This document shows, one piece after another, positions 9,701 to 16,946 of a DNA stretch of 64,000 nucleotides. The notes below the pieces were generated by a model. It worked only from the letters and a program-made list of their open reading frames with translations, was not told the origin of the DNA and searched no databases. Position 1 is the stretch's first letter, and the number at the start of each line of letters is the position of its first letter. This DNA is from Pseudomonas botevensis (lineage in GTDB: Bacteria > Pseudomonadota > Gammaproteobacteria > Pseudomonadales > Pseudomonadaceae): assembly GCF_019145475.1 (NCBI RefSeq), contig NZ_JAHTKI010000012.1, positions 62,001-126,000 of the forward strand. The letters are read 5' to 3'. The translations under genes and the position numbers were made by a program.

Positions 9701-10643
9701 ACGTCAGTGGGCCGAAACCAGCTACCAGATCCAGCGTCTGCGCGATAACGCCGACTGCGCCGAGCAAGAGTTCGATGCGCTGCTGGAAGAGGACAATCCG
9801 GGCCTGAGCGTCAAGCTGAGTTACGACGTCAACCAGGACGTCGCCGCGCCTTACATCAAGAAAGGCATCCGTCCACAGGTTGCCGTGTTGCGTGAGCAGG
9901 GCGTCAACGGTCAGGTGGAAATGGCGGCGGCGTTCGACCGCGCCGGTTTCAACGCGATCGACGTCCACATGAGCGACATTCTGGCCGGCCGCGTCGACCT
10001 GAACGAGTTCAAGGGGCTGGTGGCCTGCGGTGGTTTCTCCTACGGCGACGTACTCGGCGCCGGTGAAGGCTGGGCCAAGTCGGCACTGTTCAACAGCCGT
10101 GCCCGCGATGCGTTCCAGGGCTTCTTCGAGCGTAACGACAGCTTCACCCTCGGCGTGTGCAACGGTTGCCAGATGATGTCCAACCTGCACGAGCTGATTC
10201 CGGGCAGCGAATTCTGGCCGCACTTCGTGCGCAACCGCTCCGAGCAGTTCGAAGCGCGCGTGGCAATGGTGCAGATCCAGGAGTCGAACTCGATCTTCCT
10301 GCAGGGCATGGCCGGTTCGCGCATGCCGATCGCCATCGCCCACGGTGAAGGCCATGCCGAATTCGAAAGCGAAGAGGCACTGCTCGAAGCCGATCTGTCC
10401 GGTTGCGTGGCGATGCGTTTCGTCGACAACCACGGCAAGGTCACTGAAGCCTACCCGGCTAACCCGAACGGCTCGCCGCGTGGGATCACCGGCCTCACCA
10501 GCCGTGACGGTCGCGTAACGATCATGATGCCGCACCCGGAGCGTGTATTCCGTGCCGTGCAGAACTCGTGGCGTTCGGAGGACTGGAACGAAGACGCTCC
10601 TTGGATGCGCATGTTCCGTAACGCACGCGTCTGGGTGAACTAA
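6747..10643 (+). CDS. purL: Phosphoribosylformylglycinamidine synthase (large form)
   Basis: ATP- and glutamine-dependent conversion of FGAR to FGAM, fourth step of purine synthesis. At 1298 aa it is the single-chain gammaproteobacterial type, combining the N-terminal domain, linker, two AIRS-like halves and a C-terminal class I glutaminase. Motifs: AQANSEHCRHKIFN (linker), ETHNHPTAIAPFPGASTG (active site), and HDVGAGGLSNAFPEL. The glutaminase nucleophile Cys is in LGVCNGCQMM and the His/Glu pair in AHGEGHAEF. Start ATG 6747 gives MLILRGAPALSAFR, the usual N-terminus. The long opposite-strand frame across this gene is a codon-bias shadow. Confidence 0.98.
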   Translation: MLILRGAPALSAFRHSKLLEQLSQKVPAVSGLYAEFAHFAEVTGVLTGDEQQVLARLLKYGPSVPVQEPTGRLFLVLPRFGTISPWSSKASDIARNCGLGKIQRLERGIAFYVAGQFSETEAQQIADVLHDRMTQLVLGNLEQAAGLFSHAEPKPLTAIDILGGGRAALEKANTELGLALAEDEIDYLVNAFNGLKRNPHDIELMMFAQANSEHCRHKIFNASWDIDGESQEKSLFGMIKNTYQMHSEGVLSAYKDNASVIVGNVAGRFFPDPETRQYGAVQEPVHILMKVETHNHPTAIAPFPGASTGSGGEIRDEGATGRGAKPKAGLTGFTVSNLQIPGFEQPWEVPYGKPERIVNALDIMIEGPLGGAAFNNEFGRPALTGYFRTFEQSITTPHGDEVRGYHKPIMLAGGMGNIREEHVKKGEIVVGSKLIVLGGPAMLIGLGGGAASSMATGTSSADLDFASVQRENPEMERRCQEVIDRCWQLGDKNPISFIHDVGAGGLSNAFPELVNDGDRGGRFELRNIPNDEPGMAPHEIWSNESQERYVLAVGPADFERFKAICERERCPFAVVGEATAEPQLTVTDSHFGNNPVDMPLEVLLGKAPRMHRSVVREAELGDDFDPSTLDIGESIERVLHHPAVASKSFLITIGDRTITGLVARDQMVGPWQVPVADVAVTATSFDVYTGEAMAMGERTPLALLDAPASGRMAIGETLTNIAASRINKLSDIKLSANWMSAAGHPGEDARLYDTVKAVGMELCPELGLTIPVGKDSMSMATRWNDKGEDKTVTSPMSLIVTGFAPVADIRQTLTPELRMDKGTTDLILIDLGRGQNRMGASILAQVHGKLGSQAPDVDDAEDLKAFFAVIQGLNADGHLLAYHDRSDGGLLTSVVEMAFAGHCGLSLNLDSVAESSAELAAILFNEELGAVIQVRQDATPDILAQFSAAGLGDCVSVIGQPINNGQIIITFNGETVFDGQRRLLQRQWAETSYQIQRLRDNADCAEQEFDALLEEDNPGLSVKLSYDVNQDVAAPYIKKGIRPQVAVLREQGVNGQVEMAAAFDRAGFNAIDVHMSDILAGRVDLNEFKGLVACGGFSYGDVLGAGEGWAKSALFNSRARDAFQGFFERNDSFTLGVCNGCQMMSNLHELIPGSEFWPHFVRNRSEQFEARVAMVQIQESNSIFLQGMAGSRMPIAIAHGEGHAEFESEEALLEADLSGCVAMRFVDNHGKVTEAYPANPNGSPRGITGLTSRDGRVTIMMPHPERVFRAVQNSWRSEDWNEDAPWMRMFRNARVWVN

Positions 10644-10648
10644 GCGCT

Positions 10649-10960
10649 GTGTACAAGCTCGCGTTTTTTGTTCCCGACAGTCATGTCGAGGTGGTCAAAA
10701 GCGCCGTATTCGCTGCCGGTGGCGGGCGGATCGGAGACTATGACCACTGCGCGTGGCAGGTGCTGGGTCTGGGCCAGTTTCGACCGTTGGACGGCAGTCA
10801 GCCATTCATTGGTCAGGCGGGGCAGGTTGAGCGGGTCGAGGAGTGGAAGGTCGAGCTTGTTGTCTGCGATGAGTTGATTCATGGGGTGGTGGGGGCTTTG
10901 AAGTCTAGCCATCCTTACGAGACGCCGGCTTATGAGGTTTGGCGGTTGGAGGATTTTTGA
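10649..10960 (+). CDS. YqfO-like small protein (Nif3/CutA-like domain)
   Basis: 103 aa from GTG 10649, five bases after the purL stop, so probably cotranscribed. The sequence (MYKLAFFVPDSHVEVVKSAVFAAG...GDYDHCAW...HPYETPAYEVWRLEDF) matches the small domain inserted in YqfO/Nif3 proteins, which resembles PII/CutA trimer folds. The HPYETPAYE end is diagnostic for that domain. Here it stands alone without the dinuclear-metal Nif3 domain. Its biochemical role is unknown; a ligand- or metal-binding regulatory role is only inference. Confidence 0.85.
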   Translation: MYKLAFFVPDSHVEVVKSAVFAAGGGRIGDYDHCAWQVLGLGQFRPLDGSQPFIGQAGQVERVEEWKVELVVCDELIHGVVGALKSSHPYETPAYEVWRLEDF

Positions 10961-10983
10961 TCTTCCTTGGCTGCTGAAACGGG

Positions 10984-11016
10984 AAACCCGCTGAGAGTGA
11001 TTTCAGCGGGTTTTTT
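10984..11016 (+). terminator. Intrinsic terminator after purL-yqfO
   Basis: AAACCCGCTGA pairs with TCAGCGGGTTT across an 8-base loop and is followed by T(6). It lies 23 bases after the stop of the YqfO-like gene. This is a textbook rho-independent terminator ending the purL transcript. Confidence 0.92.
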
Positions 11017-11361
11017 GGTTTCTGGGGTTTGGGGTTGGGATTGAGTGAATATCCGTTGCTGCGGGTGTTGCTGATGGCGGTTTCGCCCTTACGGCGAGTC
11101 ACCTTTTTCAAACGCCAAAAAGGTAACCCAAAAGGCTAGGCCACGGCGTACGGCACCTCGCTGTGGCTCGGTGTTCCTTCGTTCCGGAATTCATCCGGGG
11201 GCATCGCCTACGGTTTGCTTCGCTGCACCTCCTCTCGATGCATGCGGCTTCGCCGCACGGTCGCTGCGCTCCCACCCCCGGATAAATCCCTCCACTCAGC
11301 CTTCCGATGTGGCCAGCACGTCAAAAGCTTTACTCGAGCTAACGCTCATCGTGTTGAGTGG

Positions 11362-11471
11362 TGGGGAGCGAAAGCAGAAGCTGAAGCTGAAGCAGGAGCA
11401 GGAGCAGGAGCAGGAGCAAGGAGCAGAAGAAGGGGAGGAAGCAAAGGAAGCAGAGGAAGCAGAGGAAGCAC
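11362..11471 (+). repeat. Purine-rich imperfect hexamer tract (GAAGCN/GGAGCA)
   Basis: About 110 bases made of tandem 6-mers: GAAGCT and GAAGCA units, then several GGAGCA units in succession, then degenerate GGAAGCAGA units. The plus strand is almost free of T. Such a homopurine-rich tract can change copy number by slippage and could form triplex or R-loop structures. It lies in the non-coding spacer, so no phase-variable reading frame is evident. Confidence 0.8.
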
Positions 11472-11553
11472 GATTCGAGTTGCATGCATTTCATACCCCG
11501 AGTTCACCTCGGTTTTTCACGTCGGCGTACCTCCCCCAAACAACTCGGTCAGT

Positions 11554-11576
11554 CCCCTCTCCCTCCGGGAGAGGGG
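11554..11576. repeat. CCCTCTCCC/GGGAGAGGG palindromic repeat
   Basis: CCCCTCTCCC, TCC, GGGAGAGGGG forms a 10-bp perfect stem with a 3-base loop. Related GC-rich CCCTCTCCC elements appear at 21730 and 56101. It is a dispersed intergenic palindrome common in pseudomonads, 62 bases downstream of nagE (minus), where it might also limit transcription. Confidence 0.7.
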
Positions 11577-11637
11577 AGATTCTGAGTCCGCACCAAGATG
11601 CGTCAAATCACCCCCACCCATCGATTCAGAGGTCGCC

Positions 11638-13353
11638 CTAAACCTTGGCACTCACCTCACTCCGATTGACCAACCCCTCCAGCGCCACACTCAAACTCTG
11701 CGCCCGTTCTCCCACCAACAGATGCCACACGCCATCTTCCAGCGCGCTGACACCCAAACATCCAAGCTCTTTCAATCGGCTTTCCGAGAGCACCTTGCCA
11801 TCGGCCAGTTGCAGGCGAATCCGGCTCATGGCGATGCAGTCGAGTTGCAGCACGTTGTCGCTGCCGCCCAGGGCGGTCAGCCATTGCTGGGCCTGGGGTG
11901 TGGAGACTGCGACGGGCTGGCTGGTTTCGATGATCGTGACAGGAGCAGTCGCTGCGACTCGGCCCAATGCGGGCATCGCCAGGCGAATCTCATCGGCAAT
12001 GCTGTCGGCCATCGGCCCGACAACCACCTGCAAGCTCCCGCCCTTGCCCGGACGAACCACGGCCATTGCGCCCAACGCTTTCAAGTCCGCATCGGAGGCT
12101 TTGTTGCGATCGACCATTTCCAGTCGCAGTCGCGTGGTGCATGCGCCGACGGTGACCAGATTTTCCGCGCCGCCGAGTGCCTTGATGTACGCGCCGGCGC
12201 GTTCGTTTTCGGTCAGGACCGCTTTGTCGGTGGTGGCGACGTCTTCGCGTCCCGGGGTTTTCAGGTTGAAGCGGCGGATGCAGAAATCGAACACCGCGTA
12301 GTAGATCACGGCATACGCCAGGCCTACCGGCACCACCAGCCAGCCGTTGGTGGAACGTCCCCAACCCAGCACCATGTCGATGAAGCCGCCGGAGAAGGTG
12401 AAGCCCAAGTGAATGTTCAATGCGTTGGTGATTGCCATCGACAGGCCGGTCAGCAGTGCATGCACCAGGTACAGCAGCGGGGCGAGGAACATGAAGGCGA
12501 ATTCGATGGGTTCGGTAACGCCGGTCAGGAACGAGGTCAGGGCCATCGACAGGAAGATCCCGCCCATCACCTTGCGCCGTTCCGGCAGGGCGTTGCGGTA
12601 CATCGCCAGGCAGGCGGCGGGCAGGCCGAAGATCATCATCGGGAACATGCCGGTCATGAACTGGCCGCCCTTCGGATCGTCGGCGAAGTAGCGCGACAGG
12701 TCGCCGGTGACCAGCGCACCCGTGGTCGGGTCGGTGAAGTTGCCGAACACGAACCACGCCATGTTGTTGAGGATGTGGTGCAGGCCGGTGACGATCAGCA
12801 GGCGGTTGAACACGCCGAACACGAACGCACCGAAGCTGCCGCTTTCCATCATCAGGCTGCCGAAGCTGTTGATGGCGTGCTGGATCGGCGGCCAGATGTA
12901 GCCGAACACCACGCCCAGGCCGACGGCGGCGAATCCGGTGACGATCGGCACGAAGCGCCGGCCGCCGAAGAACGCCAGGTATTCCGGCAGTTTGATGTCC
13001 TTGAAACGGTTGTACAGCGCGCCAGCCATCAGGCCGCTGACAATCCCGGCGAGCATGCCCATGTTGATGCTGGCGTCGAGCACCTTGAGGGTCGAGATCA
13101 TCACCAGATAGCCGATCACCCCGGCCAGGCCTGCCGTGCCGTTGTTGTCCCGGGCGAAGCCGACCGCGATGCCGATGGCGAAGATCATCGCCAGGTTGGC
13201 GAAGATCACCTGGCCGGCATCGTGAATGATCGCAATGTTCAAAAGATCGGTGTCGCCCAGGCGCAGCAGCAGGCCGGCGATCGGCAGGATCGCGATCGGC
13301 AGCATCAGTGCGCGGCCCAGGCGTTGCAGGCCTTCGATGAAGAGTTGGTACAT
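11638..13353 (-). CDS. nagE: PTS N-acetylglucosamine transporter, IIC-IIB-IIB
   Basis: Imports GlcNAc and phosphorylates it to GlcNAc-6-P (571 aa). Residues 1-365 are the multi-span EIIC glucose-family domain (MYQLFIEGLQRLGRALMLPI). The first IIB has its phospho-Cys at residue 405 in GACTTRLRL. A second IIB-like domain follows (about 490-565), but the equivalent motif reads IAMSRIRL with Ala at the Cys position, so it cannot be phosphorylated there. No IIA is fused; that role falls to the neighbouring EIIA-HPr-EI protein. Start 13353 has AGGAGA 7 bases upstream. It is the last gene of the nag operon. Confidence 0.93.
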   Translation of the reverse strand: MYQLFIEGLQRLGRALMLPIAILPIAGLLLRLGDTDLLNIAIIHDAGQVIFANLAMIFAIGIAVGFARDNNGTAGLAGVIGYLVMISTLKVLDASINMGMLAGIVSGLMAGALYNRFKDIKLPEYLAFFGGRRFVPIVTGFAAVGLGVVFGYIWPPIQHAINSFGSLMMESGSFGAFVFGVFNRLLIVTGLHHILNNMAWFVFGNFTDPTTGALVTGDLSRYFADDPKGGQFMTGMFPMMIFGLPAACLAMYRNALPERRKVMGGIFLSMALTSFLTGVTEPIEFAFMFLAPLLYLVHALLTGLSMAITNALNIHLGFTFSGGFIDMVLGWGRSTNGWLVVPVGLAYAVIYYAVFDFCIRRFNLKTPGREDVATTDKAVLTENERAGAYIKALGGAENLVTVGACTTRLRLEMVDRNKASDADLKALGAMAVVRPGKGGSLQVVVGPMADSIADEIRLAMPALGRVAATAPVTIIETSQPVAVSTPQAQQWLTALGGSDNVLQLDCIAMSRIRLQLADGKVLSESRLKELGCLGVSALEDGVWHLLVGERAQSLSVALEGLVNRSEVSAKV

Positions 13354-13376
13354 GGCGGTTCTCCTTCTTGTTGTTA

Positions 13377-15890
13377 TTAGCGCAGGGGCCAGTGTTGATG
13401 GCAGGCATGGCGCACCGCCGAGGCGCTGCCGAGCTTGAGCAGTTCGTGGCTCTGGCGCTGGCATTCGGCCTGGTCGAGCTGGCGTACGCGATCCTTGATT
13501 TCACCGATTTGCACCGGGCTCACCGACAGTTCGCTGACACCCAGGCCGATCAGTACCGGCGTTGCCAGCGGGTCCGAGGCCAGGGCGCCGCAGACGCCGA
13601 CCCAGCGTTTGTGCACCGCCGCGCCTGCGCAGGTCTGGGCGATCAACCGCAGCAGCGCCGGATGCAACGCGTCGACCCGCGCGGCGAGGCCGGCGTGGTC
13701 GCGGTCCATCGCCAGGGTGTATTGCGACAGGTCGTTGGTGCCGATCGACAGGAAGTCGGCGTGTTCGGCCAGTTGTTCGGCCAACAGGGCGGCGGCCGGG
13801 ACTTCGATCATCACGCCGACTTCCGGGCGCTGCGCGATGCCCAGTTCGATGCACAGGGCATCGACCCGTTGGCGGATGTGCAGCAACTCATCGACCTCCG
13901 TGACCATCGGCAACAGGATCCGGCAACGGTGCAGCGGTCGGGTTTGCAGCAGCGCGCGCAGTTGCTGGTCGAGGATTTCCGGACGGGCCTGGGCCAGGCG
14001 AATGCCGCGCAAGCCGAGCACCGGGTTGGCTTCGGCCGGCAGGGGCAGGTAATCGAGTTGTTTGTCGCCACCGACGTCGATGGTGCGGATGATCACCGAT
14101 TTGTCGCCCATGGCATCGAGTACGGCTTGATAGGCACTGCGCTGTTCTGCCTCGTCGGGCGCGGTCTGGCGGTCGACGAAGAGGAATTCGGTGCGCAGCA
14201 GGCCGACGCCGTCGGCGCCGTTGGCAAGGGCGTCCGCCGCTTCGGGGCTGGAGGCGACATTGGCGGCCACTTCAATCGACACGCCATCGCGGGTGTGCGC
14301 TGGCAGATGAGCCTGGGCTTGCTGCGCTTCGCGGCGTTGCTGGCGTTCGAGTTGAATCTGGTGCACATCAGTGAGGCGTTCGGCAGCGGGCTTCAGTTCG
14401 AGGCGCCCGCCATCGGCGTCGAGCACCACCGCCAGGCCTTGCGCCTGATCGAGCAACGCCGAGCCCACTGCGACCAGGCATGGCAGGCCTTTGCCCCGCG
14501 CCAGAATCGCTACGTGGGAGGTCGCGCCTCCCTCGGCCATGCACAACCCGGCGACGCCCTGGGCGCTCAGTTGCAGCAGATCCGAGGGTGTCAGTTCATG
14601 GGCGGCGACGATGGCGCCGGTCGGTACTTCGTAATGCCAGGCCTCGCCGAGCAGGGCACGCAACACCCGTTGCCGTAGATCGCGCAGGTCGTTGGCGCGC
14701 TCGGCCAGCAAGGCGCTGCCGGTGTGTTGCAGCACCTCGCATTGCACGTCGATGGACTGGCTCCAGGCATGGGTCGCGGCGCAGCCTCGGGCGATCGATT
14801 GCTGCGCGGCGTCGAGCAGGGCCGGATCTTCCAGCAAGGCCAGGTGCGCGGCGAAGATCGCTTCTTCGTCGTTGTTGCGCTGCTTGCGGGCCTGGGCGAG
14901 AGTGCCGTCGATTTCGCGGCGCACTTGATCGAGTGCCGCGTCGAGGGCTTGCTGTTGTCGGGCGGGGTCATGGTCGCCGGAGTCGGGTGGCAGGCTGATC
15001 GCATTCAAACGAAACAGCGGCCCGCCGACCAACCCGGGTGCTGCGCAGACACCGTGCAGCACGCCTGCCTCGGCGGGGCGGTTGCGCGGTGCAATCACAA
15101 CGGGCGCGGCGACGTGATGATCTTCCGGCAGGGCGGTGGACAAGGCACCGAGCAACGCTTGCAACGCTGCTTGCGCATCCACGCCCTGACAGCTGACCTG
15201 CACCTCATCCTGCTCGCCCACCGCCAGTCCCATCAGGCCGATCAGGCTGTTGCACGGCGCGGTCTTGCCGGCGAAGTGCAACTGCGACTGGCTCTTGAAT
15301 CCTTGTGCGGTCTGGCGGATAAGCGCCGCCGGACGCGCATGCAGACCGCCGCGATGGGCGACGCGGACATGGCCGTGAACCTCGGGGCCGGTCTGCTCAT
15401 TGGCATTCACCGCCGTGTTTTGCCGGGCGACGATGTGCAGCAACGGTTCGCCGACCTTGACGTTTTTCAGGGTGATGGGGCGAGCCTGGAAGTCCGAACT
15501 GTTGGTCAGGATCAACAGACTGACGAGGCTTTTGCACTGACGGCCGACCTTGTCCAGGTCATAGCGCAACAACGGTTGGCCGGCGCTGACCCGCACACCT
15601 TCCTTGACCAGCATCGAGAACCCTTCGCCCTGCAACTCGACCGTATCCAGCCCCAGGTGCAGGAGGATCTCCGCACCGTTGTCGGCGCGCACGGTCAGCG
15701 CATGGCCGGTGCGGGCGACATGGATCACCACCCCGGCACACGGCGAATACAGGGTGTCGTTCAACGGATCGATGGCGATCCCGTCGCCCATCGCGCCGCT
15801 GGCGAACACCGCGTCCGGGACTTTGGCGAGGGTCAGCACCGGGCCGCTGAGCGGGGCGCTTAGGGTCAGCTCTTTATTGTTGTTGTGCAT
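13377..15890 (-). CDS. EIIA-HPr-EI fusion phosphotransferase (PTS)
   Basis: A single 837-aa protein that carries phosphate from PEP to the sugar permease. Domain order: EIIA of the glucose type (His78 in ILLHLGLDTVEL), HPr (His184 in GGLHARPAAL) and enzyme I (phospho-His459 in GGATSHVAILARGKG; C-terminal PEP-binding TIM barrel with GVGLLRTEFLF and GTNDLSQYTLAMDR). This makes the GlcNAc PTS self-contained. It lies between the SIS gene and nagE with short gaps, hence the same operon. It is distinct from PtsP, which has a GAF domain, and is often named PtsI or NagF in pseudomonads. Confidence 0.95.
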   Translation of the reverse strand: MHNNNKELTLSAPLSGPVLTLAKVPDAVFASGAMGDGIAIDPLNDTLYSPCAGVVIHVARTGHALTVRADNGAEILLHLGLDTVELQGEGFSMLVKEGVRVSAGQPLLRYDLDKVGRQCKSLVSLLILTNSSDFQARPITLKNVKVGEPLLHIVARQNTAVNANEQTGPEVHGHVRVAHRGGLHARPAALIRQTAQGFKSQSQLHFAGKTAPCNSLIGLMGLAVGEQDEVQVSCQGVDAQAALQALLGALSTALPEDHHVAAPVVIAPRNRPAEAGVLHGVCAAPGLVGGPLFRLNAISLPPDSGDHDPARQQQALDAALDQVRREIDGTLAQARKQRNNDEEAIFAAHLALLEDPALLDAAQQSIARGCAATHAWSQSIDVQCEVLQHTGSALLAERANDLRDLRQRVLRALLGEAWHYEVPTGAIVAAHELTPSDLLQLSAQGVAGLCMAEGGATSHVAILARGKGLPCLVAVGSALLDQAQGLAVVLDADGGRLELKPAAERLTDVHQIQLERQQRREAQQAQAHLPAHTRDGVSIEVAANVASSPEAADALANGADGVGLLRTEFLFVDRQTAPDEAEQRSAYQAVLDAMGDKSVIIRTIDVGGDKQLDYLPLPAEANPVLGLRGIRLAQARPEILDQQLRALLQTRPLHRCRILLPMVTEVDELLHIRQRVDALCIELGIAQRPEVGVMIEVPAAALLAEQLAEHADFLSIGTNDLSQYTLAMDRDHAGLAARVDALHPALLRLIAQTCAGAAVHKRWVGVCGALASDPLATPVLIGLGVSELSVSPVQIGEIKDRVRQLDQAECQRQSHELLKLGSASAVRHACHQHWPLR

Positions 15891-15923
15891 GGCTCGGTCT
15901 CATCGGGAATCGGTTGGGCGCAA

Positions 15924-16946
15924 TCAATGGGTTCGGGTGACTTTGCTCAGGTGCCGTGGCTGATCCGGGTCCATGCCTCGGGCCACTGCAAGACCGGCCG
16001 CCATCACATAGAAACTCTGGATCGCCAGAATCGGGTCGAGGGCCGGATGCTGGGCGCGGGTCAACGTCAGATCGCGTTCGAGTACGTCGTCCGGCGCGGC
16101 CAGCAACACCCGGGCGCCACGCTGGCGCATGTCGGCGGCCAGGCTGAGCAGACCGGCCTGCTCGGCACCGCGCGGGGCGAACACCAGCAGCGGATAGTTT
16201 TCATCGATCAGGGCCATCGGGCCGTGGCGGACTTCGGCGCTGCTGAAGGCTTCGGCCTGGATCGCCGAGGTTTCCTTGAATTTCAGCGCCGCTTCCTGGG
16301 CGATGGCGAAACCGGCGCCACGGCCGATCACCATCAGCCGCTGGCAATCGCGCAGCGCGTCGATGGCCGGACTCCAGTCCTGTTGCGCGGCCTCGCGCAG
16401 ACCTTCGGGCAGGGCATCGTGAGCCTGGAGCAGTTCCGGATCGTCCTTCCAGTGGCCGATCAATCGGGCGCTGGCGCTGAGGGTGGCGATAAAACTCTTG
16501 GTCGCGGCGACGCTGCTTTCGGTCCCGGCGAGCAGCGGCACGCTGAACTCACACGCGGCTTCCAGTGGCGAGGCTTCGGCGTTGACCATGGCAATGCTCA
16601 GGGCGCCGCGTTTGCGCAGCAGGCGCAGACTGTTGACCAGGTCCGGGCTCTGCCCCGACTGGGAAAAGGCGAAAGCCACCTGACCGCTGACCTTCAACGG
16701 CGCCTGCTGCATGGTCACCACCGACATCGGCAGCGACGCCACCGGAATCCCCAGTTGCTGCATGGTCAGGTAGGCGAAATAGCTCGCGGCGTGATCGGAG
16801 CTGCCACGGGCGACGGTCATCACCACTTGCGGCGGCTGACGGCGCAGGCGTCCGGCGATCTCGATCATCGGCGCTTCGAGCTGTTGCAGTTGGGCTTGCA
16901 CGGCCTCGAACGAGGACAGCGCCTCTTCAAGCATTTTTGAAGTCAA
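15924..16946 (-). CDS. SIS-domain glucosamine-6-phosphate deaminase-like protein
   Basis: 340 aa with two SIS sugar-isomerase domains: VARGSSDHAASY and FSQSGQSPDLV in the first half, VIGRGAGFAIAQEAALKFKET in the second. It resembles the isomerase half of GlmS without the glutaminase. In nag operons lacking classical nagB, such proteins act as NagB-II, making fructose-6-P and ammonia from GlcN-6-P; that role is inferred from context. The start is TTG 16946: AAGGAG lies 6 bases upstream, whereas ATG 16934 would be 18 bases away. It overlaps the nagA end by 20 bases, suggesting coupled translation. Confidence 0.88.
   Translation of the reverse strand: MTSKMLEEALSSFEAVQAQLQQLEAPMIEIAGRLRRQPPQVVMTVARGSSDHAASYFAYLTMQQLGIPVASLPMSVVTMQQAPLKVSGQVAFAFSQSGQSPDLVNSLRLLRKRGALSIAMVNAEASPLEAACEFSVPLLAGTESSVAATKSFIATLSASARLIGHWKDDPELLQAHDALPEGLREAAQQDWSPAIDALRDCQRLMVIGRGAGFAIAQEAALKFKETSAIQAEAFSSAEVRHGPMALIDENYPLLVFAPRGAEQAGLLSLAADMRQRGARVLLAAPDDVLERDLTLTRAQHPALDPILAIQSFYVMAAGLAVARGMDPDQPRHLSKVTRTH

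Larger units (their letters stand above)
11017..11637. other. Gene-free spacer with dispersed Pseudomonas repeat
   Basis: More than 600 bases without a convincing gene. The part around 11080-11300 contains a module (CGAGTCACCTTTTTCAAACG, then AACGCCAAAAAGGTAACCC, then alternating short palindromes such as GGCTTCGCC) that I recognise as a dispersed intergenic sequence of fluorescent pseudomonads. It is often mis-annotated as short hypothetical proteins. Frames here encode low-complexity peptides rich in E, A, Q and K and are probably not genes. A purine-rich tract and a CCCTC palindrome are listed separately. Confidence 0.6.

Noticed and set aside
6693..10535. 1280-codon open frame antisense to purL
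   Set aside because: Pure codon-bias shadow: high GC third positions leave the opposite frame open. The product is His/Arg/Val/Gln-rich with no family motif, while purL on the plus strand is complete and conserved.
11362..11471. Possible CRISPR array
   Set aside because: Units are 6 bases long and contiguous, with no spacers or cas genes nearby.
11171..11641. 156-codon frame with E/A/Q/K-rich repeats
   Set aside because: Made from the purine-rich tract and a dispersed intergenic repeat; no ribosome-binding site and no conserved domain.
11215..13380. 721-codon frame on the plus strand opposite nagE
   Set aside because: Overlaps the full nagE gene, is rich in H, Q, A and D and has no recognisable domain; another high-GC shadow.
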